A stretch of DNA of 64,000 nt. Source: Sitta carolinensis. Taxonomy: Eukaryota > Chordata > Aves > Passeriformes > Sittidae. Where the stretch lies: NCBI GenBank assembly GCA_032173965.1, contig JAVUNC010000006.1, forward strand, positions 17,954,028 to 18,018,027. Reading direction: 5' to 3'. Positions 13,601-28,600 of the stretch are shown here, in pieces (the stretch's first letter is position 1; the number at the start of each line of letters is the position of its first letter). The translations under genes and the position numbers were made by a program. The notes under the pieces were generated by a model. That model was not told the DNA's origin. It made no database searches and worked only from the letters and a program-made list of their open reading frames with translations.

Positions 13601-16600
13601 AACATTTTCCAACTGAAAACGCAAAAAAGAAAAAGAAACTCGGATCTCAGTTGGCTTATCAAAACAAAAAGGAGAGCAGTGCAGTCTAGTGAACATTAGG
13701 AAAAAAAAGAACACCGACATTAATGTAAGCAACAAAAATCCCTTACATCCATTTTCAGGTTTTTTATTTAACACATAGCAATTAGAAAACTGTTGGTTTT
13801 CTTGCCCTATCAATAGCTTACAAAGCTACAGAGAAAGCTTACGAACTATGCTTTCTACTGGTCCAGAAGCCTTTCTTTCTTTTTGTTTTCCAGGTCTATT
13901 TCAGTGTTAAGCATAAGCTTGGAATACAGAGCAGTTTAAGAAAACTGTCTCTCTTACTATTTCCAACCGTATCTTCACCTTAAAACAAACAAACCCTTCA
14001 CTAAGGCATCAGTGAAAAGTTTTATTTCATTCTTCAGGTGAAGAAATTTTCCACGTGAGGTTATTTGCACAATGTTCTTCTTATTTTTGCAGAAAGAGAC
14101 AATTTTTATAAAGATAACTATATGTAAATGATCCTGTTTCTTTCTATTAAAAAAAACCCCCAAGCTTTGTCAAAAGTCAAAAAGTGAGTGTAAGATCTTC
14201 ATACATCCTTCAAGATTTACTTGATAATCTTTTAATCAGACTTCTTACAGAAAAAGATGGGATTCAACTCAATGCTTCACTATCAGAAGTGCAAGGAAGG
14301 GATGAAAACCGCTTCCTAACAAATCTGTTTGGGAGATTTACGAATTCCATCAAGCCAAGCTCATACTGCCAACTATCTAGGAAAATCCAATGCAGCCATA
14401 GGGTCATCATGCTACAGAATACTGTTCTGAGCAAAAAGCAACAAAACAATATTCATAAATGAGCATCTCTAAATGAAGAAACCCCAAAGATTGATTACAG
14501 GAGAAAGAATTAAAATTGGACTGATAAATGCCATCTATCCTACCTAGAAAGCTGCCCAAAGAATGGAAAACTAGACACAAACAGAACACAACTAATAAAA
14601 CCTTAAACAAAAGGTTATTTGAGACAAGTCTCTGCTAGATTCTCAATATATTTATCAAAAAAAGAAGAATTAAATATGTATTTGATACAGAAGCAATTTT
14701 TTTTCCACATTACATTACTTAATTTCCTCTGAGGAATTGTTTCTATTTTGTTCAAAATTCAGAAAGGACGCATATTGTATTGTGCTAAAGTCATAAAGGG
14801 ACTCAAAGTGTGCAGAGAAGATGACATGGCCAATTCATCAATTAACTCATATTTGCAAACAGCTTGGTCAGTTGTTTTGAAGTTTGCAATGTAATATATT
14901 AAATAAAACACCAAATTTATTAGTAATGCATCTGCATATAATCCATTCAGATAACAAAAGGGCAACGAACACTTTGACATTACATATTTATATTATCTCC
15001 AGAGGAAAAAAATTCCTTTTTTAAAGGGAATTTCAGATCTATTGAAAAATAAATAATTATCTTTTACTTTGTGTTTCTTATTTATCCGATGCTTTTCTTT
15101 TCCTTCTGCAATATCTTCTATCATGTCGTTCTCCTCTTCTTCATCACTATCATCCGCGTTTTCTAAGAAATTGAATGTTTCAAGAACATCACCAGAATTC
15201 CTATATAAATAAAAACATTAAGAGAATCCATTTTACTTGCTGAAGAGATTTAGATTAACCAGATTAAACAAAATTGCTACCTGACAGCTTAAGAGCTTTA
15301 AAACCAGCAAAACAAGAATTTGCTGAATGAAGAAGTTTCTACATCTGCTTAAGTCCTCACTACAAAAGCACTATTCAACAGAATCTTTCCTTAACAACTC
15401 CAAAGTGATAATATTACATAATTCAACACACAATTTTCCTGTATATCATGTTAGTGTAACATACATTTATGTATGTAAGAGGTGTTTATATTCTTATGTA
15501 TAATCAATTTCAGTTAAATTCATAATCGTTTGTGGTCAGCTACACTCAAAGGTGTTCACAGACTTTCCAGCCAAAAGTTCAATGTGAACTGATCAGCACA
15601 TATCAATGACTAAGCAAAACAGACACGATGAATTTCTTATCTTTTAACTTACCTTTTGATTTCCTGTCCCTTTTGTTTTGACGGAGATTCGCCCCCATTC
15701 AGGATCTGTTCTAAGTTCTTTGTCTCTACCGAACCATTTGGTTCTGAATTGGAGAGCCCAAGCAAAGACCTTACCCGCTGGGAGCGTACATCCAATATTG
15801 TATCTGTATAACCTACTTCCTGAAGATACCTAGATATGTTAAAAGAAGAAAGAAAGAGGAAAGGATATTTGATGAGAAAGGAAACTTAGTATTCACTGTT
15901 AGAAGTTAATGCCACGGTTGTGTCATTTAAGGAAAAATAAGCTTCGCTATCCATCTCACTTGGAAAACCTGCTGTACTGCTTAAAGCTCAGTACTCCAAG
16001 GTCCTGAAGACCAAATCACTATTTTCCCACCTCAGTTACTCTATTTCACAGAGCTCCTCAAACTATAAAAGGAAAAGTATGAATACACCAATATGCAACA
16101 ATGCTACTTACTGTCGCAGTAACTGTCTGCCTTGCTTCCAGGTCAACTGGCTATTCTGAGGTACTGCAGGAACCTCTGTATCTTTGGTATCTTCTGAAAG
16201 ACACAGCATCATAGTTAAAATCTAAGTTATACTGCTTTTACACATAAACAAAAATTCCCATCAAGTCCGAAATGTGCATCATGATCTCTAGTTTCACCCG
16301 AGTACAAATGTACCCAAAATGTGGTACTTGGAAAACAGAAGCAGGTGGAAAAAGGGAGGAGGTGGCATATATATCTGTAGATCTAAAGTTTAAGGCACAC
16401 TATACAAATACAGGCCCAAAGATGAACATTTCAAAAGAAGTCAAATGCAATTCTACTTTAATTTAAAGAGCCCAGCATTGTTAGGAAAAATGCTTTCTTC
16501 CGTTTGCAATACTTTCAAGAGCAAAAATGATATTATCAACTTAATATTTACAACTGCAAAATCAAATGCACTCCAGAAAAGCAGTAAGGATAGCCTATTA

Positions 16601-19600
16601 TTTTCTTCTTTGGAGTCTTTTCCTTGATTTAAGATAAAAACCTTCAGAGGTCCTTTAAATAAAAAGGTCAGTTCATTTTGATTTTCAGATTAAAAAGTAT
16701 TTACCCCATGTCCCAACTTTCCTAGATATATTCCCTATAACAGGCCTAAGAGGGGGGTGCAGAGAAGAAAGCTGCAATAAATTAAACAGACAAAAATTCA
16801 TTGTAAAAAAGTTACCTGATTCAAAAGTTGGCATTTTCAAGTCACCTTGGTTCAATTCTGTGCCATATTTTAATTTATGATATTTTGCCCTGAAAAAGTA
16901 TGCAGATGTTTATCAGATTAGTAGACTAGACTGATCAACTCAAAACATTCTACTGTCCCCATTTAATGCAACCATGCCAACATAGTAAAATTAATCCAGC
17001 TAGAACTGTTGTGACAACTTCTGCATGAAACTATTATTTCTAGTCTTTCAAGACCATAGTTTTGAGATAGTATTGCGACTCTGCATCACAGTGAAGTATT
17101 TAGGTGATTGGTGATATATCTTTCTCAATCACTATTCTCTCTCTCATGTATAAATGATTAGATGCATTACCTTGCTTATTTTTGCTTGCTGCTAAAGCTG
17201 AATGAATAATATGCTCATTGTTTTATCAAATGTATCCTCTTACATCTGTGTTGCCTCAATATTAATAGTAAACAAGACCATTTCTTTCCACCGGTGTCTG
17301 TGTCCATTCCATCACCCTTACTGACTGGCAAAGCACCATCACTTTGTAAAATACTGGTCTTGGTGATACTATTTTCATGAAAGTATGCATGAGTCTTCAA
17401 AATCTTATCCTCTACCTAAATTGTCAATCAAAATATCTTCAGCTCCCTTTACAGCTAGGAATCTCATCTGAACTACCTATGCCTATATCCTAGAATTCTC
17501 AAACGTTAGCATTGATCTTTTACAGTTTGACTTTTACCTCATAGATCCTTGGCAAAAATACTCAAAATCTCAAGGTAAAGAACTCTAGGTGTTCTGCAGT
17601 AGAGCCAAAGTGAAAAATCTCCACAAAAATGTTACCAGCCATATTTTCAAAAACCCTTTAAGCAATACAGTTGCCTTCATCTAAATGAAAACATCATCAC
17701 TCTAAATGAAACATTTGACCAAAGGCTTAAGAATAACTGAACAACACTTAGCTCCCATCAATCATAAAAACTATTCTTGAATATGAAACTACTCAATTTA
17801 AGACACATAATAGCACACACGCTGAACAAAACCAAGGATTTCCAAAACAACTTCTTCAATGCCTGAGCCACTACTGCAAGTGTTTTCAAATTGAAACATT
17901 TCAGGAACACCTCAAATGATGCCTTATATAATAGATGGCAAGGATTTTCTTCTAGATTACAAAAATTTCTGCTAAGATTGCAATTAGGAAGTCTCATTAA
18001 CAAACTGTCAGTAGATGGCACTATTGACCCTCTTTAGTAAATTAAAATCCCTCATTTCAGGGCAATCACGTGCTAACTGAAAAATTATAAAGCTCCTGAA
18101 GAATTTTTGTAACCTGAATCCAACTGGCAACTAAACTGAATCATATTTTTTAACTATTTATGAATATGTTCATAGCTCATGCCCATACTAGTTAAGACTG
18201 CCTACCTCAGGTCCTCTCTTTAAACTGAGAGACAAAACCTTATGCCACATTGTAACAGGACAATGTTCCACCAAGCTTTCCAAATATGAGAAGTACAGCA
18301 AGAGACTAGAGAAGATTATTATCAACTCAAGACAACTGAATTGTGTCTGGTTAACTTGAAGTTGGATGGCTTAGAGTGTGCTAAGTCAATGCCTTGTGAA
18401 ATGCTTTCTTTTGATTGAATGTTCGGTTTAAAATTTGCCCTTATTTTCTAAATTTTGCCAGTAAAACTTTGTTGCTTCATCTCCTGAAAACTTTGTCACA
18501 TTTTTCCATGCATCTGCCCCAGGATACAAAAAATACCTAAACCCCTTTAAAAATTTGTCAAGCTAGTCTGGGGCTTTACAAGTACATACTACAATTTATA
18601 TGCCCTATAAAGTACTGTCCATCTGAGGGGTAAGAAACCCCATGCAACCCTAAACAACCAAAATGAAAATAATTCAAGTTAAATAAAGTTTACAAAATAC
18701 TTTTGCTCAATTCATAAGTGAAGCCAATAAAGCATTACAATTGAACAGCCAACCTAAATTTGATCAATTTAGAACTGTGACATACTATATAGGAGCAGTT
18801 GTTCCATTTTGGAGTTACAATTGCAAAACATTAAACTTCCACTTTAATTGTTCATTAGCACAAATAATGACATATCTGATCTAGAATTATACCAACGACT
18901 AGCCACTATAAATAAGACAAAATACTGCTGCATGCAATGAGACCAGCTGTCTTTCACATCACAACTTCAATTTCACAGCAAAAATTAATCTTATTAAATT
19001 CCAATCAACTATATATTTGCACTTGTATTCCTCTTCCTGTCAGAGCCATTACTATGTATCTTAAAAAACACTAACAAGTTACAATGTCGTTGACAAGTCA
19101 GTGACAATACTCCTCCATACCACAGAGTAAATGAACACTACAAGGGACAATGTTTCGATCCTTGGAGTATTGACTTATCTAAGGCTAGGTTTTTGTGAGT
19201 AAAAGAGAGTAGAAGAAATGACACCCTAACTTGATTTAACTGCTTCCTGCTATTTAACTGCTGAATCACACCACTCAGTTTCAAGGGTGTAAGTCAGCTC
19301 CAACACAAAGCCCACGAAGCCAAAATAGAGCCACAGCTTTATGATTTCAGCAAGTCTCATTAACTGAAGCACAACACTATGGTAACAAAGCTTGGAGTAG
19401 ACTGGCTCATTGTACACAACAAGATCTGGTTGGGTACCATAAAAAAATACACACTAGATACAAAGAAACCCCATGCACATAACTGCACAGGACCTAATTT
19501 TATTACTAAAAAATTATCAACTATCAAAGCATTTAAGGACACTAAAATAGTAACGGTTTACTTGTCTAAAACAGTATTATACATGCTTAGAGATAAATAC

Positions 19601-22600
19601 AATTATTAAACTACTTTGTAACAACTACTGCTATTTTATTTAATCTTAGACACTGTGCTTCATAACCTTTTTCTGAGAAATCACAACAGTTGTCTGAATG
19701 AGTTTGTTCCTGACTCCTAACTGGCATTTCCCTACATGAAACTTTTTGATGGCATCAGGGAGTCAGCAACAAGCAAAGAATAAAGAGGGTGGGGGGGCAA
19801 TCAGGTGCAACACTGAAATTTGCTGTCAACAACCTTCAGGTCTGAAATTCTCGGAATTTACTTTGCTTTGGAGCTGGTGTATTTTCATTAGTTGTGATTC
19901 TTCACTAGGAGGAACAATGGCAAAAAGTAATGTCTGTTATTCTGAACATCAAGTGCAACAAGCAAGAAACCAACTTAGTATCATTCTTGGATGATTTACT
20001 GGCAAGTCAGTACCTGCTTGCTTTCAATTACTCAATCCATCATACTTTCACAGTTAGAATCTCTCAAACTACTGGGCATTGGTAGCTTCCTCGCTGCCTC
20101 CCACACATTCACCAGTCAACTCAAGTTTCAATTCCTGCTTCTAGCCATCTTCATGAGAATTACGGCTGGAACTTATGCCAGGACTTCCTCTTGAAAACTA
20201 CTGCAGTGTTGTATTGCACCCACTAGCCACAAGAACTAAAGCAAACAGTATGTTCCTGCTGTTATTCTTCCAGGGTACATGTTTGCAAGTTTCTTAGCCA
20301 TCAGATGAACTTCAGAATTTCATGGGATGACTATAAAAGCAGCTTCATTTCAGGAAAGGAATGATGTTTCACCAATGCCATTCAACTTCAAATTGTGCAT
20401 CTTGTCATAGGATGCCTTCATGCTTCAGCTGAAATTAAGTGCCTCTAACTAATCTCAATAAGCAGGCAATTCTAACTGCTTTATGGTGTACATTTGCAAA
20501 AATCCCTGTGCAGCACACAGTTGATTACTGCCAAAATAAGCAAAACCTTTTCCTTCAACTTCAGAAAGTTACTTACATGCAAGACACCTGCATCTGCCAT
20601 AATAGCATATTATTTCTTTGATATGCTCAGTGTTCTTTACACCCCAAGACCCTGCATAGCTTTCATCTGCCTTGAACCCAGAGTGACTTGTACATTACCT
20701 GTAGGATATGACAATGCCACTTTTAGTCATACACTGGCTGGGAACCTTGAGTTACTTTCCATTAAAAGAACAGGGCTGAATGATGTAATAGATCCTTTCT
20801 GCCTATTACTTCACCCGAAAATATATGATGTGCTGATATGGATTCTTGTATGAATACACACTGTTTTCTGAAGCACCTCTATACTGGACACTTCACACAG
20901 AAGAACAAAACCATGTTGCCAAAACATTAGGTTTTAGCATAAAAACAACTGAAACTTATTTCTGTACTAGTCCCTTATTCATAACAGTGATCCATAATGT
21001 AAAATATATTTAGACACACTTACTCTTGGACAACTTAAAATTAATGATTTAAAAATACACTTTGCGACAAGATTTTAATTTTACTCTGGCAGGAATGTTC
21101 CCCCAAAATCAAAACACACAAATAAAGAATACATATTTTCTTGCCTGATTGTCAAGATGTTTTGCCATTGGACTCAGCTACCTTTTAGGAGCAAGATACA
21201 ACTAAAAATAAGAACCGAGTCCTCTATTGAAAGTATAGGTACTTGACAAGATTATTTCCCAAGTGATTTTACAGAATTAACTACCAATTTTGGTTAAATG
21301 AAATAACCAGGCAACAAAAGAACATGTAGGTTTGAAGGACACTAGCCTATATAGACTGAAAAGAATTTTTTTTAAGCAGGAAATTAATGCCACAGAAAAT
21401 ACACCTAGTGAGGCTAAACAGGCAAGCATCTACCACATAAAAAAACCCCAGCTTCAAAATTAAAAACAATTCTTAAAAGATTTTGTTCTTTCACAAAATA
21501 TCGTTTTCATCATACAACACATACAACGTAGTTGAAAGGGATCAAGAGAGCAGGACTCTTAATTCTTTCCAGTTTAATACAACTGAAGCACATATAATGG
21601 TATAGTAATAAGGCAGGAACCCTTTGGGTATGTTCATTTTTACACAGCATACCATAACATGAACCCAGAAAAGGGAAACTGTCCCAGTAGTCACAAGACA
21701 CATTTGTTTGGACAAGACAAATCCAAACATTTTGAAAATCATGCAACTTTTTATTATACAAGACACTAAAGTTTGTTAGAAATCACAAGGTGAAGACAGT
21801 TAACCTTAAAGACAGTTTACATGAAGTAAATCAGAATCATATAAAGACAGTTCACTTATCATCAGAAATTCATCTTAGTCTATTACTTTTTCAGGTCAGA
21901 AAATAAATTAAACAATTTGTATACCTACCTTTCTTGTTTTAATGCATATTCTAACATTTTTATTCTTCTCACTAAATCTTTCTTCAAATTTTCTTGGCCC
22001 TTTCTTTCCCCTTGTAAAAACGCTATCCGAGCCTGAAAATACACAAAAAAAAGCAAAAGCATATTTTATTCCATACCCAAAATAAAGCAACAAAGTCTGT
22101 CACAGAAGGAAGAAAAGAAAAAGGAAGAAAGAAAAAGAAAAAAGCCTGCTTTGCATTAATTATTTCAGCAAGTCAATAACAACTAAAGTATTCCTACCCT
22201 AGACACTGAGGATTATTTTCTGTTCAAGATGAACAGGTATTCTACAAGATACAGCAAACGTAAGAAACATTTTGATATATGCACATACTTTTGTCCTTAC
22301 AGCATTGTTAGTGTAAGTTCTATTATACATTTTCTTCCAAACCAAAAGCCATATTAAATTAGGTACACTGCAATTAGCAATTCGGCTTTTAATGCCACCA
22401 TATTGAACAAATTAAGAAATGATTACATAAATTCGAATACAGAATTTACAATTCCATTATACAGGAAACAACTGTTTTATGGATTTGCATTTTACTTACT
22501 ACTGAAAACAGCTGAATGTCAGAATATCAAGGGACAATTGAGTTTAGTGTGCTACTCTATATAGAAAAAATTATTTTTTTTCAAAGAAACAGTCATACTA

Positions 22601-25600
22601 CCCACTAATTTAAAAAGAATAACAGACTACTTGCCTGCTAACCTAGTACATAATAATAAATTCAGCAGAACATATAAGCCAACTCAACTAGTGCAAAAGA
22701 ATTATAGTTGAAAAAAAAAGATAGTAAGTTTGTTGAGGAAAAAAGTAGTCTCTTCACCACAAAGTGAAAGGACTTGAGTTTTGACTTTTGAAAGCCAAAA
22801 TCCTAGGGAAGACAAGGGAATTAGCAGATAGGAACACAAAATTTAACCAGTTAATTACATTAGTGAATTGGCCATCATTACAGAAACATCATTAGATAAA
22901 CTTATTTGTCCTCTCTATGACTTTAAATTGATTGAAGTCATTGAACAGCTAATTCAATACTAGATTCCATATAAAATTTCTTGGAAGAAGGATTTAGATT
23001 AGAATAAGGAAAGTAAAGTAGAGACCACATTGCTCTACTGAGCTCAAGAACAACACCACCATTTCATCACTCATCACTAAAGAAGGCATGGGGGAGGGAG
23101 GAAGTGCTATAATCGGCACCTAATCTATCCTTGAAGATTTTTGTAAAGGGCGTGGTTGCACATGTTCATTACTCAGTGGTTACAGCCTCAAACAGTCTAA
23201 CCAGGGTGATAGCATTCTTGCATTGCTCCCCTCTTGAGCCCAAGTGATATCACTGTGTAAGACTTCACACATCAGCCCCGATTTTAGCCACCGGCCTTGA
23301 GCTCAATGGTGAGCAAATTAAAATATGTTCCTTTACACTGCACAGGCTAACTGCTAATTGAATCAATTAAAATCCTAGTGAGAACAAGACAGCTATGAAC
23401 ATTTCAGTTAAAACTCGGCCATGAAAGCACTCATCTCTGTCACTTGGTGAGAAACAGTAAGGAACTGAAGTGTATGCTAAGAAAGGAGGGGCTGGGGAAG
23501 AAACAACACCAACTTGACACCAAAAAACCCCAAACATACCCAGACTGTACTGACTGCACAAATATGTAAAGATAAAAGGTAGAGAACAAGATTGAGAATC
23601 AGCAAACACAACAAACTGAACTACACTCAACTGCAACTATGCTAGATTCTAAAAAAAATCACTCTAATCAAATAGATAAGAGAAAACTAGAATTACATGT
23701 AATTTCCACTCCTCTAGTACCTAGCACAGCACCTGACCAATTCCACAAGCCTAACATACTATACTGATTTTCACTAGTCTACACACAGCTGTTCCACAGC
23801 ACACATAAAATAGTTACAAATGTGGGGGTTTTTTTAAAAAAAAATGTTACCTGCACATATGCACAACAGCATACTACAAACATTTGGAATGCTACTGGCT
23901 GCCCACAGACTCCGTCTACAAAAATAAACTCAGAACTACTTTGGCAGTTATCTAATGAGGGCTATGAAAGCACTCCCGTGTCCTTTGACTCGAACGCAGT
24001 TCTCAACTCTTTCCTAAATTAAGATCTTCTCCAAGTGATGGACTTCTCCTCTTTACTCTTCTTCCATTGGCCAGTACCCTTCTGTAACTGTTCGACATAT
24101 CTCAGCTGCTGAGCCTTATTTCAACCTCAGAGAGGAAAACAATGTAATTGTACCCTACACAGAGAGAGGCATCTGCTTCCTAATTGCTCACAGCTGAACT
24201 TTTTCCTTATGGAAATTCTGGAGTACCTGGCCACACAGAACCAAGTCACCATACTTAAAAGATATTGCCTAGATCTCATCCTTTTTAACCAGACAATTTA
24301 ATGAGCTATGTAATCTTGAGTATTAATATACTACAGAATAATGGTTTAAAATAAAATTAAAAAAAAAATATATCTAAAAAACCGCCAAAAATCTGCTTTA
24401 CAAAAAGAGCCTAAAACCCACTTTTATATACAATAATATTTATAACAATCTTTACAGGGTCCAATAGATTGAACAGAACGGTTACTACATAAGAACACAC
24501 TTTGCAGTTGATGCTCTGACATTTCTGTCAATATTCAGACTTCTTTTGGAATTGCTTTCTGTAATTGTCTGTATACCACATTTGTATACCTGTGATTTTG
24601 GGATTTATTACTTTTTCTCACTGTAACCATCACATAGCTATAACATAACAGAAGTTAGCTATACAGAAGTTAAGAGCTTAATCTTTAGAAACACAGAAAA
24701 TCAATTTAGACTTGAGGAATACTTAGTCATCAAGACCTTCAATACAAAACCAAGAATCAGATCACCAAAAATCTGCTCTATAAATTAACAGCTTGCTTCC
24801 TTCAGTCTTGAACTGAGAAAGGACAAATATCAAAACTATCCCCTGATATACTGTATGACTATGAATTAACATGCCTCCTTTTTTGAAAAGCAGTAAATCT
24901 CAGGGTCAATAAAAACACAAAGTAAATAAATTGCCCTCAGGGGTGCTGAACTTAAGTTCCATACAGAAAGACAAAGGCTCAAAAAATTATCACTATATAA
25001 TACAACTTCCACAATCCTTACATACTCATTTCCTCTGTAAAAGTTCTCAGGAGAGATGGATTTGATATGATTTGTAAATATACTGATGACTTAAGATTGT
25101 GTAGCACAGAAACTGGGAAACAAAATGGCACACAACAATTTCATACTCACCTTTCCACCCCACACTCTACCCTCTCCTGTTACAATAGAAATCCTGCCAC
25201 TGTCTTAAACCAATTTGTAAGCCCCCAGCTGAAAACAAGAGGAACAATCCTCCTCCTCCTATTTCTGTTCCTTCTACTGACTTAGTTGTTGTGTTGACAC
25301 ACATCAAGTCTACTGAGAAAATAATTTTATTTATTTTTCACTTGGTTCTGAATTACATCAGTTTCCTGATCCTACTCTGTCTGTAAAGCCAGGAGAGTAA
25401 TTCAGGCTGGCACAAGGGATGCAAACAGGATACTGAAGAAACAACCCCTTTCAGTGACAACATTGTCTTAGATCAGCCTAAACTGACCATGATATCATAA
25501 CCTGTATGTCTAGAACTCAAGGGTTTAAAAAACATGAGCAGAGAGACTACGCAAGTCAAATACCATACAAGCCTTAACTCTTCTGAATTGAAAATTCAAT

Positions 25601-28600
25601 CAAAATGCATCTTTTAAAATGTACTAGGCAAGAACACTTCTTAAGGGGGAGAAAATACATTCCTTCTATAAAGCATGCAATAGTTCTGTAAGTTCTGTAA
25701 GCCACTACTGGCTTAAAAAAATCCAGCTGGAATTCATTCTTCACAGATTCTGTTGGAACAGTTTCCAACACGGGTAAGGACTGTACTTCCGATTCTTCAA
25801 AGCATAACCAAGACTTTCATTTTCAGGGCAGGTTCCTTCTCTTCCACCAGCCTGTAAATTTTTCTATTTTCAGTATTTTCACAAAGCCCTGAGATCCACT
25901 GTGTTTCTACAAAATTGATATTTAAATAACTCTGGGCTACCTCTACACCTTGGCCCTCAGCTGCAAGTCAGAGTACCACCACACCAACTTTCTTGGATTT
26001 ATTATGAAAGCGAATTCAGGGAGCTTTGAGAAATAGTTAAGAGTGACACATACTTTGTATTTGTGCAAGGATGCATTAAATAATGCCTGAAACCAGGCAA
26101 GACAGAATTCAAGGATAAAAAGAATTACTGAATAGCTACTTGAACAGTATGGATCCCAGGACAAAGAATTGTCTGGGGTTAAAAAACTACAGAATGCACA
26201 TAAAGAAAGAAACAAATAAAAATTCTAACATGTAATAGTCAATGCTTTGTAAACTTAGTATTGTTTTAATAGCATGCTGCATTTCAGACATACATGCATT
26301 TTGTAGTTGAAAGGGGTTTTATCTTTTAAATAGGAAGTCTGACTATACTCCAAACTCTAAGATCTCAAACAAGAAACTCTCCCTTAAATTATAGCAGTAA
26401 TTAAAATCACTTATTTTACTGATACTCCACATCCCTAGTATGCAACTATACTTTCTGAGGAAAGCGTAACAAAAGATTAAAAGTAGTCTACTAAATTACT
26501 TACACATAACTTTAAATTATTAAAAAATACGGTATATCATTTGGAAACTCATATCACAATTTATAGAAAAAGTTTCCTGGGAAGAAAATGAGGATTCTTT
26601 TTACCCCCTTATTTTGCAATAAACTCCTAAAACTTCAGAATTATTCCCTACATTTCATACAGCATCAACCATGGCAGCATTCACATTAAAACTGCACTTT
26701 AATTACTTTAACTGCCCAGAAAAGCTGGACAAACTTCACGTTGATCAAGTGTATTTCTCTTAGGCATTGAGGAAAAAAGATGGAAGTTTATTACAGCATT
26801 TTGGGAAGGTAAAATTGCATATGCAGCCTAAAGGTTAGGTAACAGGATATCCATGTAGGATTTGACAGTCTCATTTTATTAATAAATTCTGACATGCAGG
26901 ATTTAAAATATTTGTTCAGTATCTGAAACCAAGTGAAAGGTATTAAAGGGGAAAAGAGGCGTGAAAAAAACCTGCATGGAAAAGCATGGAAGACTGATTA
27001 AAAGCCTTCTCTGCCACTGTTGAAACACTAACACTTTCCCCTATAATTGAAACAATCAAATTCTAATGAGTTTACCAATACAGGACCACACTCAGAAAAT
27101 ACTTTGTTTCCATTTAAGTCCTAAACATTGTTTACTCTTCGCCTCTAAAAATTTATTTTGAACAAACTCAACTCTATATAAAGTAATGCCACCTAGGCAC
27201 CGCTTGTGTTATGTTTTTCTAAAGTCCATTCAGACTCCTAGAAGGAAGGCAGGAAAGGCCTGCAGTAATTTTGAAAGAAGCGCAGTACACTGAAACTATT
27301 CAGTGCACACATTAAGCATATCCTTATCCTAGTAGAACATGTCACAAACCCCAAAACAACAGGAACATTTTATCACACAATAATACTAACCTAATCTTGA
27401 TTTTTAGATGTTTATTATGATGAAGGTGAGGTAGAACAGTTTTGGAAAACTAAAAAATACTGTGGAGGTGGAAGATTTGACTCCTAACAGTCATTTAAGA
27501 ATGAACATACCTGTGCAGCTATCAGTGTTCCAGTTCCCATTCACGAAAGGGAAACAGCATAAGCCTTTACCTTCAGTTTCAACAAATACAGTTTGAAACT
27601 TCAATTTCTTCAGAACAACTAAAAGCATGAGTTTTAGTGCATTCTTACAGATCTGATTATGTTCATATATTTATTGTGAAGGCATTTAATCCTTAAACTG
27701 TCAACTGAGGACTAAAAGAAGCAACCTTGACTACTATGAATAAATATATATATAAATGAATATATATATATATATATAAATCTTTATTTTGTAAATTAAA
27801 GTCTTGAGATTCTCAAGTTGCACAGTACGACAGATGTCACTGGCAACATCAGAATCCTATGTGTTTCAAAGACATATTACTTCTAAAGACCCTGTAGGAA
27901 TAAAAAATAATTGGAAGACAAAAAAAATATAGAAACAACATATTAACAGATGATCTTTGCTTCGTAAATTAAGCTCAGGTTAAAGATGTGTGGGGAAAAA
28001 AATAACCAGTTTTTTGAACAACATTTGCAAATAAAGAAGGTAATTTTCTGCACAACCTTATGAACAGGCAGTTAACTATGGGGATAGTTAACTGCTACAC
28101 TTAGAGCAGCAAAGCTAAGATGTTTCCCAAAAGTTATATTTTTTACAGATCTTTTCCATTTGAGCTGATGAACATTTCTCACTCCCCAATTTATACTTTT
28201 TTCAAAGACTCAAGTGATCAGTTTCTGATAGCTTGTTAAAAGCAAATCCTAACCACTAGAAAAGAGACATACTGGAGCAACTTTTGGGCAAGAGTAGTAG
28301 CAGAAACAAGAAACTCAGCTAGCTCTAAGGAGGTTAATGACACAGCTGAGATATAAGAGGATTTACTCATCCAGAAGTCCCCATTAGTCCTGCAGTGGGT
28401 ATGGGAAGACTAGGATTATAAAACTTGCTCCTTTCCTTAACCTGTCCTTCCTCTTTCCAGCTCTCACATCAGTCACATTCAAAGGTTTGCCTCTTCACGG
28501 CAGGTCCAAGCACTGTCAAGTTCCATCAGCTTCTTTGACCAACTTAGAGAAAATCCATCCTCTTCTGTGTAAGAGTCAAACTTCTAAGTTATGAATTATA

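Larger units (their letters stand above)
15201..16815 (-). other. STRN3: STRN3 introns 5, 4 and 3 (interrupted by exons 5 and 4)
   Basis: Introns 15201-15652, 15830-16111 and 16194-16815 are short, and the four exons 3-6 are clustered within 1.8 kb. Nothing beyond splice signals is recognised in them. Confidence 0.85.

Noticed and set aside
19740..20870. A stretch with clustered plus-strand frames and slightly higher GC, considered as an old pogo/Tigger-like DNA transposon on the minus strand.
   Set aside because: Only vague resemblance in short words. No terminal repeats, no catalytic motif and no continuous frame could be found.
25040..25120. The word KYTDDLRLC in one frame, resembling a reverse-transcriptase FADDTKL motif.
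   Set aside because: No neighbouring reverse-transcriptase motifs on either side. A chance match is more likely.
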